In this document: positions 38,641 to 50,724 of the stretch, one piece after another
Layout: each line of letters begins with the position of its first letter
Numbering within the stretch: position 1 is the stretch's first letter
Source of the DNA: Delphinapterus leucas
Taxonomy: Eukaryota > Chordata > Mammalia > Artiodactyla > Monodontidae
Length of the DNA: 64,000 nt
NCBI RefSeq assembly: GCF_002288925.2
Contig: NW_022098004.1
Span: forward strand, 10,979,407-11,043,406
Reading direction: 5' to 3'
Notes under the pieces: generated by a model
What the model was told of the DNA's origin: nothing
Databases searched by the model: none
What the model saw: only the letters and a program-made list of their open reading frames with translations
Program-made: the position numbers and the translations under genes

Positions 38641-40113
38641 GTAAGTCATATTACATGGTCTGGGGGGTGAGTGTGGGAAAAGATATTGTTAGCATTACAT
38701 TTGTTACATTATTCAATACTATATGTGTTATAAACATACACATAAACTACAGGAGGGGTTTTCAGGCATCTTTGTAAAGCTCAGAAAAAAAAATTTTCCT
38801 TATATTTCTTGAAAGATTTTACCTCTTGCAACCATTGAATCACAAAAGTAATTTTCTTGGAGGAAACAACAAATCAAATAATTCTGTTTACAAAATAATT
38901 CTAAATACTTTTTATTTTATATTTTACTTTGCATTATTTTCAGACATTTTGCTTCTTCATAAGGGTCTGTATTTTAATTTAGGACCACATTTTTAACAGT
39001 TATAATTACTTTGTTTAAGAAAAATGATTAAACTCCAAAACAGGACAGTAATTTAGGAGCCAGAGATCTGCTGTCGCTGACAGAGTTATGGATCTGTCAC
39101 CAGGTGCTTATCATTGTAAAATAGCCCCTTTACGTTAAAACATAGTGTACGAGATATTTGCACAGAAGCAATTTTCTGCTACTAAATAAATTTTGTTTAT
39201 ATTGATTTGGCCATTTTTAGGACTCTTTTTAGTCTATGCTGTTGACTAACATCGTCTGTTGAAAAATATTTGCTAGTTTGGAAATGAGGGAGTTTAAAGA
39301 GAATAGCATTTCATGGCAGTTTGTCCGAGAACTTGAGAAGACAGTCCTTCAGGTACATGGGTAATGCGAGCGAGGGTTTGTGTGCTTTATCTTTTAACAT
39401 TAATCATGACGATTCTCATTAACAAGCACCATGTGGAGAATCCAGTTGTCTGAAAATCTCCATTATAAAAAAGAATATTTCTGGTAGATTTAGGTCATGA
39501 TGTACAGTTATGTGTCTAAGATAATATCAATAATTCTAATGCTTTTAAAGAAAAGATAAAAGTGATCAATGGGCCTAGAGAGCAGTATACAAGTTACACT
39601 CATTTCAGGAGATTCCCTCGTCTCAAGATGACAGAGTACGGTAGCTGACATTTATAAAATATTGGCAAACATTATTTTTTAAAGTATGTGAACCAATCAT
39701 TCATGTAACAAGAGTTTTATTAATTAAATTCACTGTTTTTGGCACTGGTAAACACTGGGGACTGCAAACAATGACCAGGACGGTGACTGCCAGCAAGGAG
39801 ATATCAATTAATCATGGAGACAATGTTTTTTACCCAGAAACAAATTTGAGAACAATTTAGGGCACTAATTAATTATAGTCAACTTTTCATAGTAACTAGG
39901 GAGGTAAGCCAAGTGATGGGATTTGGCTGGAAGTGAAAATCTGTTTCTAATTATTTCTGGTGGGGAGGCTCTAAAGTGGATGGGTCCTTCCGGTCTTCAC
40001 CTAAATGCCTATCTTTCTCCAGACTGACCCCTGGCTTTGCCTACAAGGGGTCCTTTCCTTCCCACCTGCCCACCTCCATGAGATTCCATTAGGTGTCCTT
40101 GTTTTGATCTTCC
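38641..40113. other. AT-rich unassigned; faint L2/MIR-like trace
   Basis: 39735-39830 vaguely resembles the 'GGCACTGGTAAACACTGGGGA' motif of L2/MIR-class repeats. Otherwise I see nothing. Confidence 0.4.
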
Positions 40114-40126
40114 GTAGCACTGTTTT

Positions 40127-40339
40127 TTTTTTTTTTTTTTTTTTCTGCGGTACGCGGGCCTCTCACTGTTGTGGCCTCTCCCGTTCCAGAGCATAGGCTC
40201 CGGACGCGCAGACTCAGTGGCCATGGTTCACGGGCCCGGCCGCTCCGCGGCATATGGGATCTTCCCGGACCGGGTCACGAACCCGTGTCCCCTGCATTGG
40301 CAGGCGGACTCTCAACCACTGCGCCACCAGGGAAGCCCT
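40127..40339 (-). mobile_element. CHR SINE, short form
   Basis: On the minus strand it starts GGGCTTCCCTGGTGGCGCAG and ends CGCGTACCGCAG plus a long A-run (T-run to 40144). Direct repeats GTAGCACTGTTTT (40114-40126) and GTAGCACTATTTT (40340-40352) differ at one base. Confidence 0.95.
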
Positions 40340-40352
40340 GTAGCACTATTTT

Positions 40353-43329
40353 TAATGCCCTAGTGCAGACTGGATCATGCAGTATTGAAGTTTCTGTCTT
40401 GTTTTCTGTCTCTGAGGGCGGGGACAGAATCTGTCTTGCTCTCATGGTCTCTCCAAGCCTCATACAGTCCCTGTTCAGAGATGAGCTGGTGACTTGTCGG
40501 GACCTATCCTGCCTCTTTGTCCATTCTGTATCCACTGCATCTGCTGTTCCGGTTGCTCAAGAAGTTTGGCGGCAGCATCTAGACTTTTGGCAAGAGAGCC
40601 AGAGGCTCAGGTAATTCTGTGAGAACCAAATGTGACCTACCTCTTAAAGGGAGACATCTCTCAAGAATGGACACTGGACTGCCTGCACATTATAAGGAGG
40701 GTCTTCTTCCAGTCTCTTGCAGTGGTGCTGGAAGGAATTAAAATCATAGATGGGTGGGGGTGGGTGAGGGCAGGGCAAGTCCAGTTCTTGGTCGAGACAA
40801 AGCACTGATGTTTGGTTTGGCAGCAGCAAACATCGCCTGGCTCACCTGGGAGGGAAAGTTCACAGCTCTTGGTCTTGGGTCAAGCTTAGTGTAGAAAGTG
40901 AGTTTCTGGTCAGGCCTGGGAAGATAGCCTTCCCAGTGCGTACCCTGAGGGTCTCCAGGGTCATCTGGTTTTTCCTGAATGCCCAGGACATTTCTCCCTG
41001 GACCGAATACCATCTGGAACTCCCCCTTGGTGTCTCCTGGGGCTCCTACACTGTCTGCACTGTCCTTGATGCCTGCACTGCATGCACTGCCCTTCTTTCC
41101 TGCTCTGGCCAGAAGAGACATTCTAGAAGATTCTTGAGTAATCTGGAAGCCTGAATCCTGCCTCTTCACCCTGGGTATGGCTTATAGTGACTTCCTTCCT
41201 GCCCCTCTACAATTTTTAGGTATTAAAATATTATGCATGATTTAAATACATGATAATAATACCCAGAGCAATAATTGATTGAAAGCAGTGAAAGAGAAGT
41301 GTCATTATCAACAAACCAAAGGACACCAGCTGTTATAGGACAGCAGCTACTGGAACCCCATGATGTGTGACGTGGCTATTCACAGATAATGAGGGGCCGG
41401 CCAGTGGAACCTCTCAAACATGGGCCTTAGCTTAAGTCTTTCCATTCACCGTTGTTAGCACTTTGTGAGTAAAAGAATATCGTTATGGATCATTTAGATA
41501 AATGAAAAATCTAAGCATGGACGTGGTCTTACCCAGTAGGCTTTTAAGAGCTGTGAGAACATGAGTAATGAGAGATGTTTATTATCTGGCTCGGGAAAAA
41601 AGTAGGAAAAGACATCTGTTGCAAGTATTACCCATTACCTGTTTAATGGATGTTCGATAAATATTCTGAACTGCTGGGGATGATACTTTGAGAAGCACTG
41701 TCTGCTTTTAATCAGTGACAAACCAATTCACAGCTAGTGATTTGGACTAAGAAATAATACCATACAAGTAAGGCACTGTTTTATTATTTAGAATCTTGTC
41801 AGTTTGCATCAACAAAACGTGTCTTTGTGTTTTCACAAATAAAAGGGCAAAATCAAAGTGAATATGATCTGTAGACTGTTGGTTTACATTAACTGAACAA
41901 CAATAACAGAGAAAACCCCAAAGCTTTTAAGAACCCAAAATATCTTGTTCTTTCACTGAGGCATTATATCCTTAATCTTTGTTCAGGTGTAATATTTATA
42001 CGGGTGCTAAACAGCACTGAAAACAGGATTTTTAATGATGAGACCCACAGGCTCTTAACTGCATAACACGTTGAGCAGTGCTATAACTTAGCACTTATAG
42101 GGCTTTCTTATGTTTTGGAATAGTTTGTTCAAAACTGTTCTAATGTGTTTATCGCTCTTTTTCTGCCAAACCTGATTTAAACTGGGCCTTACCAAATTTT
42201 TACTGTCCATACAGGTGGAAATACTTATTTTGTGTATTTCTTTAGCTGAAATCCATAAATCAGGTAGCCACAATGCAACTGCACAGCTGTATTGGATTTC
42301 TAATAAACTTGAGAAGACTTGAGTCACTGCAGACTAATGGCTGGGATTATTCAGGTACAAAAATAAAGAGAAAGGTAAAGGAGGGAGAAGCAAAGAGAAC
42401 CGCAGGATAAATGAAGTCACGCTTTTAAGACCACGAGTCTTGCTTCAAAATCGATTATGGTGCAACTTCCTATTGTACATTGTACTTTTTTCTGATAATT
42501 TTGAAAAAGTGGTCTTGAACCAAATCAGGGAACTGTTTCGGTCTTGCAAGGTTAGAGTTCAAAGAACTTTCTGCTTGTTTCTTGTTTTACTATTAAAGAC
42601 CCTACATGTTTGAATGTCACAAACCACAAACAGTAAGTCATGAGTTTTGAAGCTTAGTAGTTATTAGAGAGATTATGTTGGCAGTTAACGAAGGGATTAT
42701 GTTAAAGCACATTTGATGCCTGTCTGGAAGGCTTTCTCCACAGACTCAGCCAAGCCCATGGGCCCTGTAAAAATAAATAATAAGAAAAAGTATAGAAGGG
42801 CACACTCAAGATGGTCAAAACAGGAAGCATAGCTGATGTATCTAAATTCATTTATCTTTTACAAGGGCCTAAATTATTATCAGAATAAACTATGGCTGAT
42901 AACTATTGGACTATGTCTCAGTGAGTCAGATCAGACTCGAACACTGGGATTGGTGTCCAACATGAATAACGATGATTGTGAGTATAATTTCCCCTTCAAA
43001 ATTGGGATTCCAGTTCTGTAAAACACAGTGGAAAAAAGTAGACACATTATTTGAACCTGGGAAAGTTGTGGCGTTTGGGGGATCTCCTTCTGTACTTTTT
43101 TATACTCTCCAAATATTATTTAAGACTGTTTACAAAAATACATATAGGATAAATATTAGATCCTAGAAAATGAAATGTGAAGACAATAAAAAGTTGGGGA
43201 AACCGCTGACTGACGATGCGTGTACGCAGGCTGGGGCTGTTTAGCGGCTGGTGGCCCTGTCCTTTGCAGGTAGCGGGTCTTTATCCTGGTTTTTCCCTCC
43301 CCCTGGCATGCTGCCCCCTACTTTGTCAA
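40353..43329. other. Unassigned, non-coding
   Basis: About 3 kb without a supported gene or named repeat. It includes a 141-codon minus-strand frame at 40744-41169 with no recognised domain (see findings). Confidence 0.4.
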
Positions 43330-44150
43330 CTGCTGGCCTCTTCTCAACTTCCAGGTCTCGGCTTCAATGTGACGGCTCCCTTGAGTTCTTGCCTACCCGA
43401 ATGCTCTTAAGCTGACCAAGCATGGCGTAAGTAACTAAAGGGCTGGGGAGTCCAAGGTTTATCAGCTCAGCAGTGCCATCCAGGACCCAGCTCTGTTCAT
43501 CTCTCTGCTCTGCTGTCCTCCGGACATGGGTGGACACAGCCTTGTCACCTCACGATTGGAAGTTGTCTGTTGCAGTTTCAAGCATCAGAGGCGTTTATGG
43601 TGACATTCACCCAAAAAAGAAGGAACCTTTATATCTATGTCTTTTTTTCTTAGAGAGGAAAAAATCCTTCCAGGAAGGTGCCCCACGGATATCCCTGTAT
43701 GTCCCATTCAGTGGGGTCGTGTGTCGTGCCCAAGCTTGAATGACTCAGTGTCAAGGGGGTGGAATTACCATGATTGGCTTGGAGTCACCAACGTTTACCT
43801 CCTGGAGCTGGGGATGAGCCATTCTCTTGGGTACATGGGAATGTAAACACCTGAACTAAAGCAGACAATGGAGAATGAGGAGGACACCAACCCCCCCCCC
43901 ACCGACTCGTCCTGTCCCTCAGATCGAGAGTCGCCTCCTTCATGGCTTCACCTGACTGACTCCTTTCCCATTAACACCAGGACTCATCTCTACTTATTTT
44001 GTTAATTTCATTTTTTCTTAATGTCTTGAAACTCCGTAAGAGTAGGGACCTTGCTCACTGCTGTATCCATAGTACTAAGCACAGTGGAGATAAATAGTAA
44101 ATACGTTTACTGAACAAATGAATAATAAATATGTTTGCTGAACAAATAAT
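43330..44150 (+). repeat. L2 fragment interrupted by another repeat
   Basis: The left piece holds 'CCAGGTCTCGGCTTCAATGT' (43351) and the right piece (about 43940-44150) 'CGTAAGAGTAGGGACCTTGC' and 'GTACTAAGCACAGTGGAG', both typical of the L2 3' region in sense orientation. The unnamed repeat at 43430-43860 separates them. Confidence 0.6.
43430..43860. repeat. Interspersed repeat of unnamed family (copy 2)
   Basis: It includes 'TCATCTCTCTGCTCTGCTGT' and 'ATTACCATGATTGGCTTGGA', wording I associate with an ancient mammalian repeat also present at 28150-28450. Family not named. Confidence 0.4.
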
Positions 44151-44166
44151 GACAAAAAGGGAATTA

Positions 44167-44386
44167 CAGTTGACCCTTGAACAACACAGGTTTGAACTGA
44201 TGGTGGGCCCACTTATATGGGGAGTTTTTTCAATAAACATGTATTACAGGGTACAGGAGCTGCGGTTGGGTTGAATTTGTGGACGGAGAACCATGGATAC
44301 GGAGAGCCGACTGTAAAGTTATATGTGGATTTTCAACTGCACAGGGGTCAGAACCCCTAATCCCCTTGCTATTCAAGGGTCAACTG
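44167..44386 (+). mobile_element. Complete small Tigger-like (Tc1/mariner) DNA transposon
   Basis: The termini CAGTTGACCCTTGAACAAC and ATTCAAGGGTCAACTG are inverted repeats (13 of the outer 14 bases pair exactly), and TA dinucleotides flank both ends (44165-44166 and 44387-44388). At 220 bp with no coding frame it is a non-autonomous MITE-like copy. It is related to the element ending at 27925. Confidence 0.88.
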
Positions 44387-44388
44387 TA

Positions 44389-44814
44389 TATAATTCACAA
44401 GTATCATCAAACATTAATGTCTTTACTTAGAAGAAATGAAGCCATCCCTTATACAAAGACCTGAGGACAATTTTTAGCTCACAAAAGAGAACATTATGTA
44501 ATGATACCTTGTGAGGGTGTATTGTTCCCAAAGCCTTGAGTCACTGTGTACAGCTGACCTGATATTCACAGACATGACAACCGTGGATGAGTCGGGCCCT
44601 GGCAGGCAGCAGATGGCACCCTCTGAGTGAACTAAGAGAGTGTAACGAAGAGCCCAGGTGGAGGCGTAAGTGAAGAAAGAGCAGGCAGGGACATCAGGAA
44701 GTCACCAGGGTCTGGTCACCACGGACAGTGGTCCCTTTGCCGAGGCCCGAGGGGCAAGACGCTGGTCCGGAACTTCGTCAGAGCTTTAGCAGTGGCAAGA
44801 GTGCTACTTACTGG
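44389..44814. other. Unassigned, non-coding
   Basis: Nothing recognisable apart from ordinary unique-looking sequence. Confidence 0.4.
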
Positions 44815-45345
44815 TTTGTTGTTTTGTTTGTGTTTTTCACAGTCTTTTTTTTTTTTTTAAATGCCTACTGCGCCATGAATTGGTAGGCAGTGGGTTCCAG
44901 CAGCTCAGCCCCTTTCTCGGTGGTTCTCACAAAGCGCGCTTTTCTGGGCAGAGCCGGCTGGCGCTTCAGCCCAGCCCACTTGACTTTCTGTTCAGCCTCC
45001 TTTCTCTCTCTGATCATTCCCTTCACATGCTTCAGGGAGCAGTCTCTGCTCTCGGAGTGTATGTGCTCAGTTCGTAGATTAATTCTCTTGGCGAGAACCT
45101 TTGTTTCATTGCTGCAGCAATGCCAACAGCTTGCCGCCTGACACTGTGGACGCTTCTGGTTTCGCCCTAGGAACACTGGCTCGGGGCTCCTTTGTGAACC
45201 GTGCCATTCCCTTGATGTCTGCCACATTGCTCTTCTAGAGGATTGGCACATACGTGGCCAGAGGAACAGCGCCATACTCTCTAAAAGGCCTGGAGAGCGG
45301 AGAGCGGGGCCTCTCCTCTGTCCCTTTGTGTTGGTCGTTTTGGTG
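44815..45345 (-). pseudogene. RPL21: RPL21 processed pseudogene (60S ribosomal protein eL21)
   Basis: The minus strand encodes recognisable pieces of ribosomal protein L21, a large-subunit component. The N-terminal part near 45345-45240 contains TNTKG-like sequence and [15 protein letters not shown]. The C-terminal part in another frame (45083-44868) contains [32 protein letters not shown] and ELLEP, ending QFMAQ. The parent is about 160 residues. The start ATG reads ACG, the middle is frameshifted, and the stop has moved one codon. There are no introns and an A-run follows the stop (T-run 44845-44858), so it is an L1-mediated retrocopy. It appears to start at the initiation codon, with no recognisable 5'UTR. 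I could not define target-site duplications. It is non-functional. Confidence 0.93.
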
Positions 45346-45904
45346 AATTACCGGGTAATGGTGGTTCTGGCCATCAGGGGAACGAGGCCATATCAGGCTT
45401 TGGCACTGGCTTCCACTGCTGGCAGCGTGGACACTCAGTGCTAGCAGCAGCCAGGTCAGATGTGGAGAGTTCCTGCTGTTGAGCTCACACGGAGCCTCCG
45501 TTCTTGCTACCTTGGCCACTTTGTATGTGGGACCATTGAACAAGCCCCAGGGTAACCGGAAAAAGGAGGTGCCGTGGATCCACAGGGGTGGGTCATCTGG
45601 GCAGCTGACTATTGAGGGCATCCTGAGAAAAGCTCTTCACACTGGTGTCAGCCTCGCAACAAAATATTTAATGTCCTGTCCCTTCCTGGGGTGTGTTTAG
45701 GGGTAGCTGAGCAGTTTGCATAGATTAGGTCCGTTTTCTAAGTCATTGGCCCCATTCATTCACGATTTACCTTGAGGAGTTCTCATTTTAACCTTTTTTT
45801 TTTTTTTTTTTTTACTATAGATGCCTGTTGATGAAAGAATTGATCCATCATGCGGAATGCTAATACCATTCCCGGGTGCTTAAATCAATTTATTAAATCC
45901 CAAG
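45346..45904. other. Unassigned, upstream of the RPL21 pseudogene
   Basis: A minus-strand frame from 45621 runs into the pseudogene, but its first part resembles nothing I know. A 22-base T-run at about 45797-45818 could be the tail of an old retrocopy, but no body is recognisable. Confidence 0.4.
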
Positions 45905-45954
45905 TTTGGGATTATATGCACCCATATAATCCCAAATTATATGGGTGCATATAA
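45905..45954. repeat. Overlapping perfect inverted repeats
   Basis: TTTGGGATTATATG (45905-45918) and CATATAATCCCAAA (45923-45936) form a perfect 14-bp stem with a 4-base loop. TTATATGCACCCATATAAT (45912-45930) and ATTATATGGGTGCATATAA (45936-45954) form a second, mutually exclusive, perfect 19-bp stem with a 5-base spacer. Confidence 0.95.
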
Positions 45955-46689
45955 ATAAATTTAGCCCAAATTTAATATTATTTTTTTCTTCAGTCGTATA
46001 CTTCTGATGGTGACAGAGAGATTTGGAGATCCTGATTTTTCAACCTCAAGTATGCTTCAGCCACTGCCATGCAGAATCCCACTTCTTTTCAACCAAGGCT
46101 TTACCTTAGCCTGGGAGACCTGCAAGTTGCATGTTTAACTCTGTAGGGCAGGCAGGGTTGAACATCACCCTGTGAGGCTTGCAGGGTTGCAATCCACAGT
46201 ACTTGGAATTAAGTCAACACTTTAAATGTATCTGTCCCCTTGGTTACACTTCCCAGGGCAGTCAGGAATAGCTATCCCACCTTACATCTTGATAAATAGT
46301 ATTGTTGCTTTGGTAACTAAGTGCCAGCCATACCCTCCGCCCCACCTTCGTCCCATGCTACCAGGAGTGTTGGTGTGAGTAACAGTGATGCCAGTGCAGG
46401 CCACAGAGCTGTAAGGTCCATTTTCCCCATCAGGGAGGCGTTTTCTGCCTTGATGAAATACGGGAGCAATCCTATCCCATTATCCTATTTTGAGGGTACG
46501 CTTTGGGGGTAACTCTGGTAGTCATTACTCTCACGGTCAGGAGACAGTTGTCACAACCAGAGAGTCAACTGAGGGGAGTTTTAATTGATGTGCTGTTGAA
46601 TCACCAAGGAACTGATAAATTCTCAAAGCTGTCACCTCCATCCGGTCGGAAGGGCTGTGGAGAGGAAGCTGTTCTTGGGATGTGATGGA
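45955..46689. other. Unassigned, non-coding
   Basis: No supported gene or repeat. Confidence 0.4.
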
Positions 46690-46935
46690 AGCTGTAGCAG
46701 AGGGAGAACAGCCACACGACAGGAGCTGTGGCTGCAGAGAAAAGAACACAGCCACTGCCAACGCCATAATCTGGCGGGGAGGGGACAGGAATAAAAAGGT
46801 CTCGACTCTCTCCTTCTCCTACAGTTCATGTTCTTGTGTCTCTCACTGGCTGCATCTAATGAGCTGAAGGTGGGGAAGCCTGGAAATCGTAGTCTGTAGA
46901 TTTCAGCCTCGCAGGGCATAGAGCAGAGCAGAATA
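46690..46935. repeat. Possible ERVL-type LTR fragment
   Basis: The wording 'CTCTCACTGGCTGCATCTAA', 'AGGTGGGGAAGCCTGGAAAT' and 'TTTCAGCCTCGCAGGGCATA', followed by GAGCAGAGCAG, resembles the inner end of some ERVL LTRs as I remember them. Weakly supported. Confidence 0.35.
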
Positions 46936-47429
46936 GAAGAAGAGGAAAAATGAAATGTAACCAGAACATTCCATTTTTATTCTTGCGTGAAAGTAAGAGA
47001 GGATGAATAGGAATGAATACCGTCATTATCGCACATGGTTCTGAGTGTACTGCGTTTGTAAAATGTTAAATACCATCTAGTTATGACTTTGTAATTATTT
47101 ATCTCATTATTTTTCTAAAAGCACTCCAGGGAGATGAAATCAGCAAATTAAAAATAATTGTGTTTTGATTTTTTCCTATGGTATTTATAAAGTTTTCTTT
47201 TTGATCCTGGTTAGATATATTGCGGTTCTGAGACACAGAGCTTGGAGGTCATTGTTCAGAAGCCGCTGCGTCAAATGGACTTCATCTTCAGTAACAGTAA
47301 TTCTAAATGGCAAACTGTACAAGGGCAGTGGAGCCCTTAACTGATTTAACTGGGGGACAGCAAAGAAGAGGCAGAGAGCGGAGAATGAGACGCACCTGGG
47401 CAGCTTGGCAAGGCTAACACTCGGGGGCC
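46936..47429. other. Unassigned, non-coding
   Basis: AT-rich; nothing recognisable. Confidence 0.4.
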
Positions 47430-47625
47430 AGTGGTCTGGGTTGTGAATCCTGGCTTTGCCATTTGCTAGCTCTGTGAACTGCAGAAATTATTTAAATTCG
47501 GAGTCACAATCGACTCATCTATAAAACTGCAATAAAACAATAATCGTCTTAATATTAGAGAGTATGAGCCACAGTAAACATGCTTAGCACCTGCATTACG
47601 ATAGGACCTGGGTCATAGTGTATCT
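47430..47625 (+). repeat. MIR SINE
   Basis: Sense MIR core: 'GGTTGTGAATCCTGGCTTTG', 'CCATTTGCTAGCTCTGTGAA', 'CTCATCTATAAAACTGCAAT' and 'TGCTTAGCACCTGCATTACG'. Confidence 0.8.
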
Positions 47626-49189
47626 TTTCCTCTCACTTCTTTTCATGGTTTCTGAGCTGCCTCAAAAACTTTGGGGAGCTTAGGAGAGGAGCCTGGAAGC
47701 TAGAGGAGGTGTAATACAAGCAATACATATTTTCTGTTCCGATGTAGCATCCTCCAGAAAGGGATGGAATGGAGAAGAGTGCAGGAAGAGTGACACATGT
47801 AAGAAGACATTCGGGGCAAGAGGACACACTGGCTTATTATCTCCCATTCTCACTGCCTCACCAGCAACTGGAGACTCAGAATTAATAATAAAGAAATAAC
47901 GCATAGATGGGGGAGCTCTGGAATGCACTATAAAGGACACATGGCCAGTTTTTCACACAGACAGACATGGGGTTATGGTCCCTTGCTAACAGTTGCATTG
48001 AAACTTGGTACAGAATGAATGAGAACATAAAATTTTTACATCAAATTATAACGGACTATAGTGGCACACTGTAATTCTTTTTTTTTCTCTTTTTTTGAGA
48101 TAACATTTCTAGATGCTGAGATAGAGAGAGGTTGTTGTATATGTTGTCATTTAGTTCATGGTAGAATTGGCAAATTTTGGTAGATGGGTAAATTTTGTTT
48201 TCTGGCCAGGCTTTTCTCCATATCTTGCAGGACCTTATGAATTACAAGCATCATGTACATATTTCTGTAATACCAAGAACTTGATTGTATAGAATTCTAC
48301 CAGAGTAGAAATATTTCTAAAACTAAGTTTACTAAGTAGAAAGTTAAATAAAATTCATCCTATTTAAACTTCTTGTCTAATATCTATTATAAGACTTTAC
48401 AAATATCTTATATTGAAAAATATTTTTTTAAATTTTATTCTCTTATTATGTATTTATTGAAAACTTTCTCCTCATACTGAACTACAATAGGGGTTCTAAG
48501 TCATATAGGGAAAAATAAAGTGAGAGTGTTGCCTCCAGAATGTCCAAACTATACATCTCACATAATGTCTTCCGCTAAAAAACTGAAAGATAAAATATAC
48601 TTGTAATCCACTTAATTTGATAAAGGAAAAACTATGATGTCATATTAAACGATAAAAATCTACCACCCCTTTTGTAATTTCTTACTGAGGAGAGATGTGC
48701 TGAGCTTTAAGAGTTGGTGTGTGTAAATTGCTAAATACTGTTCAATAAATTAATGTCATTTCTCCTGTGTAAAGGAAAGAGATTCATTTGAACATTTCTT
48801 CTGATTGGTATGAGTTCAGACCCATTTAAAAGCCTCAATGAATATTTTATTTTAGAATATAGAATAAGAATTGTATTCTAGAATATAGAATACAGACTCT
48901 CTAGATCTTTTGTTGCAGAGCATTGCTCCTTTTGATGCAAAACTTTATTATTACTATTACTATTATTTAGGAAGCATGAGATACAAATCTAATATGTTAA
49001 TTAGGAAATTGATACACATCTTGGGGGACATACACGAACATTCCTTTGATTTTTCTCTCAGACATGGGGCAGGTTTTCGATGGCCTGTTCACTGACAGCA
49101 CAAAGTAGACAGTTGTCTCTGACACTCCCAAGTGCTAGTTGAGCAAAAACTAAAGTCAGAACTTTCGCTTGCATATATTAAAAACAGGA
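47626..49189. other. AT-rich unassigned sequence
   Basis: About 1.5 kb with no supported gene. Contains a short TTATTA-type repeat at 48944-48968. Confidence 0.45.
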
Positions 49190-50320
49190 TCCCATTCCAC
49201 TGAAAATAATCTTCCCTCAGAACTCTCAGGCGATTTTTCTAGCATCTTCCTGGTGTTTCTTCTGAGAAGTCTGATGCCTTGTTGATTTTCCATCTAACTG
49301 AAGATTGAATGCCTGGCCCTCTGGAGACTTGCAAATTTTTATTTTTTAAAAAATTCTGAAAACCTGTTTGATGTGGTTTTTTTTACGTCATGCTGGGTTT
49401 GGGGAGCCATCTCAATCTGAACTTTCATGTCAGTTCTGGGGAAATTTGTTGGCTGATTTTGGGGGGACAATTTCTTCCCCTTAATTTTTCCATTTTATCT
49501 TTCTGGAAATCCTATTGTTGGATTTGGGCCTCCTGGATAGATACTTTAATGTTCCTATCTTTCCTCTACTGTTTCCCTTTTTTTTTTTGCTGTTTTGTTG
49601 TTTTTTTTCTGCTGTTGTCTTCTTATCTTCTTGGAGAGTCCCTTAAGTTTATCTTTCAAAAGTTTTTTGAAAGAAAAAAATTTCATTTCGGTTACTGTAT
49701 TGCAGTTTCCAAGGGCTCTTTAGTGTCCTCCAGGTGTTCTTTTCTTATATTCTCCTGTTCTTGTTTCTCCAATACAATACCTTCTCAAATCTCTTTGAGG
49801 ATATCAATCATAGCATTAAAAAAAAACCTGCTCCAAGCACCAATTTCCCTTTGTTCTCTCTTTTTTGGTTTCGTGTCTGTTACGGTAGGAGCTTTACCTC
49901 AATGCCAGTTGGACTTGCCTGTGTACTCATGTTTCTGAGAAAGTTACATAAAACTTTTTTGGAAGCTCAGGAGTGAGGGTAGCTTGGGCATTGTCCTCCA
50001 GTGGTCCTCCTTGTGTGGTGACCCAATAGAGCTATCTCACAAGGGACCTCTAGCTGTCTGCAGATTGGCTTGGTGTCCCTCCCAGTGTGGCTGGAAATTC
50101 TAAGACTGATGGCATGGATTTGGTTGATGCATCGGAGTCTTGCTTTTCAGTGGATACTTTCACCTGGTCCCTTTGTTTTCAGCACGAGACTTGCGCCCTG
50201 GAGTCCTAGTGCCTGTCCAGAGTGCAGGGGAGTCAAGGAGGCAGCCAGATGCAGGGCGTGTTATGGAGGAAACCTGGGGCCTCTGACTGATCCTTCTGTT
50301 TCTAATGCTTCTACACTTTA
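49190..50320 (-). mobile_element. Old LINE-1 (L1M-type) 5'/ORF1 region
   Basis: The plus strand gives diverged antisense L1 text: 'AGCATCTTCCTGGTGTTTCT', 'TCTGGGGAAATTTGTTGGCT', 'TTTCTGGAAATCCTATTGTT' then GGATTTGGGCCTCCTGGAT, and 'TTTCCAAGGGCTCTTTAGTG'. This order (AACTCCTATTA-type, then GGACCTCCTGGA, then AAGAGCTCTTT) is typical of old L1 ORF1/5' regions. The 182-codon plus-strand frame here is only its antisense shadow. Confidence 0.7.
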
Positions 50321-50379
50321 GCTTCTAGAAGTTCCTGGTGCTTCCCTTGCCCTAGGTTTATGGGATCTGAAGCACAAAC

Positions 50380-50700
50380 TAGTCTTCTATGCTCAGCGGC
50401 TTAAAATAACAACAAGGCATTATTTCTCACAGTTCTCTGGGCAGGCTGTGTTCTTCTGCTAGCTTTGCATATACATCCAGAAGGTTGACTAGGGAGGGGC
50501 TTAGTTAGGATAACTGACTGTGTCCCTCTGTCTACAGGTCATCTCCCATACCCCGAGATACTACACTGTTCTTCCTCATATGGTGACAGCCTTGTCCCAA
50601 GAGGGCTCCAACGTCCTGGCACTTACCAAGCCTCTGTTTACTTTCCGTTAGCTGACATTTCATTGGCCAAGCAAGTCACGTGACCACGCCCAACACAAAT
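50380..50700 (-). repeat. Possible LTR fragment
   Basis: 'AAAATAACAACAAGGCATTA' followed by 'TTTCTCACAGTTCTCTGGGC', and a later 'GCCAAGCAAGTCACGTGACC', resembles reverse-oriented MaLR/ERVL-type LTRs. Low confidence on family. Confidence 0.4.
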
Positions 50701-50724
50701 GGGAGAGTAAATGGGAGCCAGTAG

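Noticed and set aside
49390..49938. 182-codon plus-strand frame with hydrophobic stretches resembling a membrane protein
   Set aside because: It lies over antisense old L1 sequence, and the F/L/S-rich text comes from T-rich antisense DNA.
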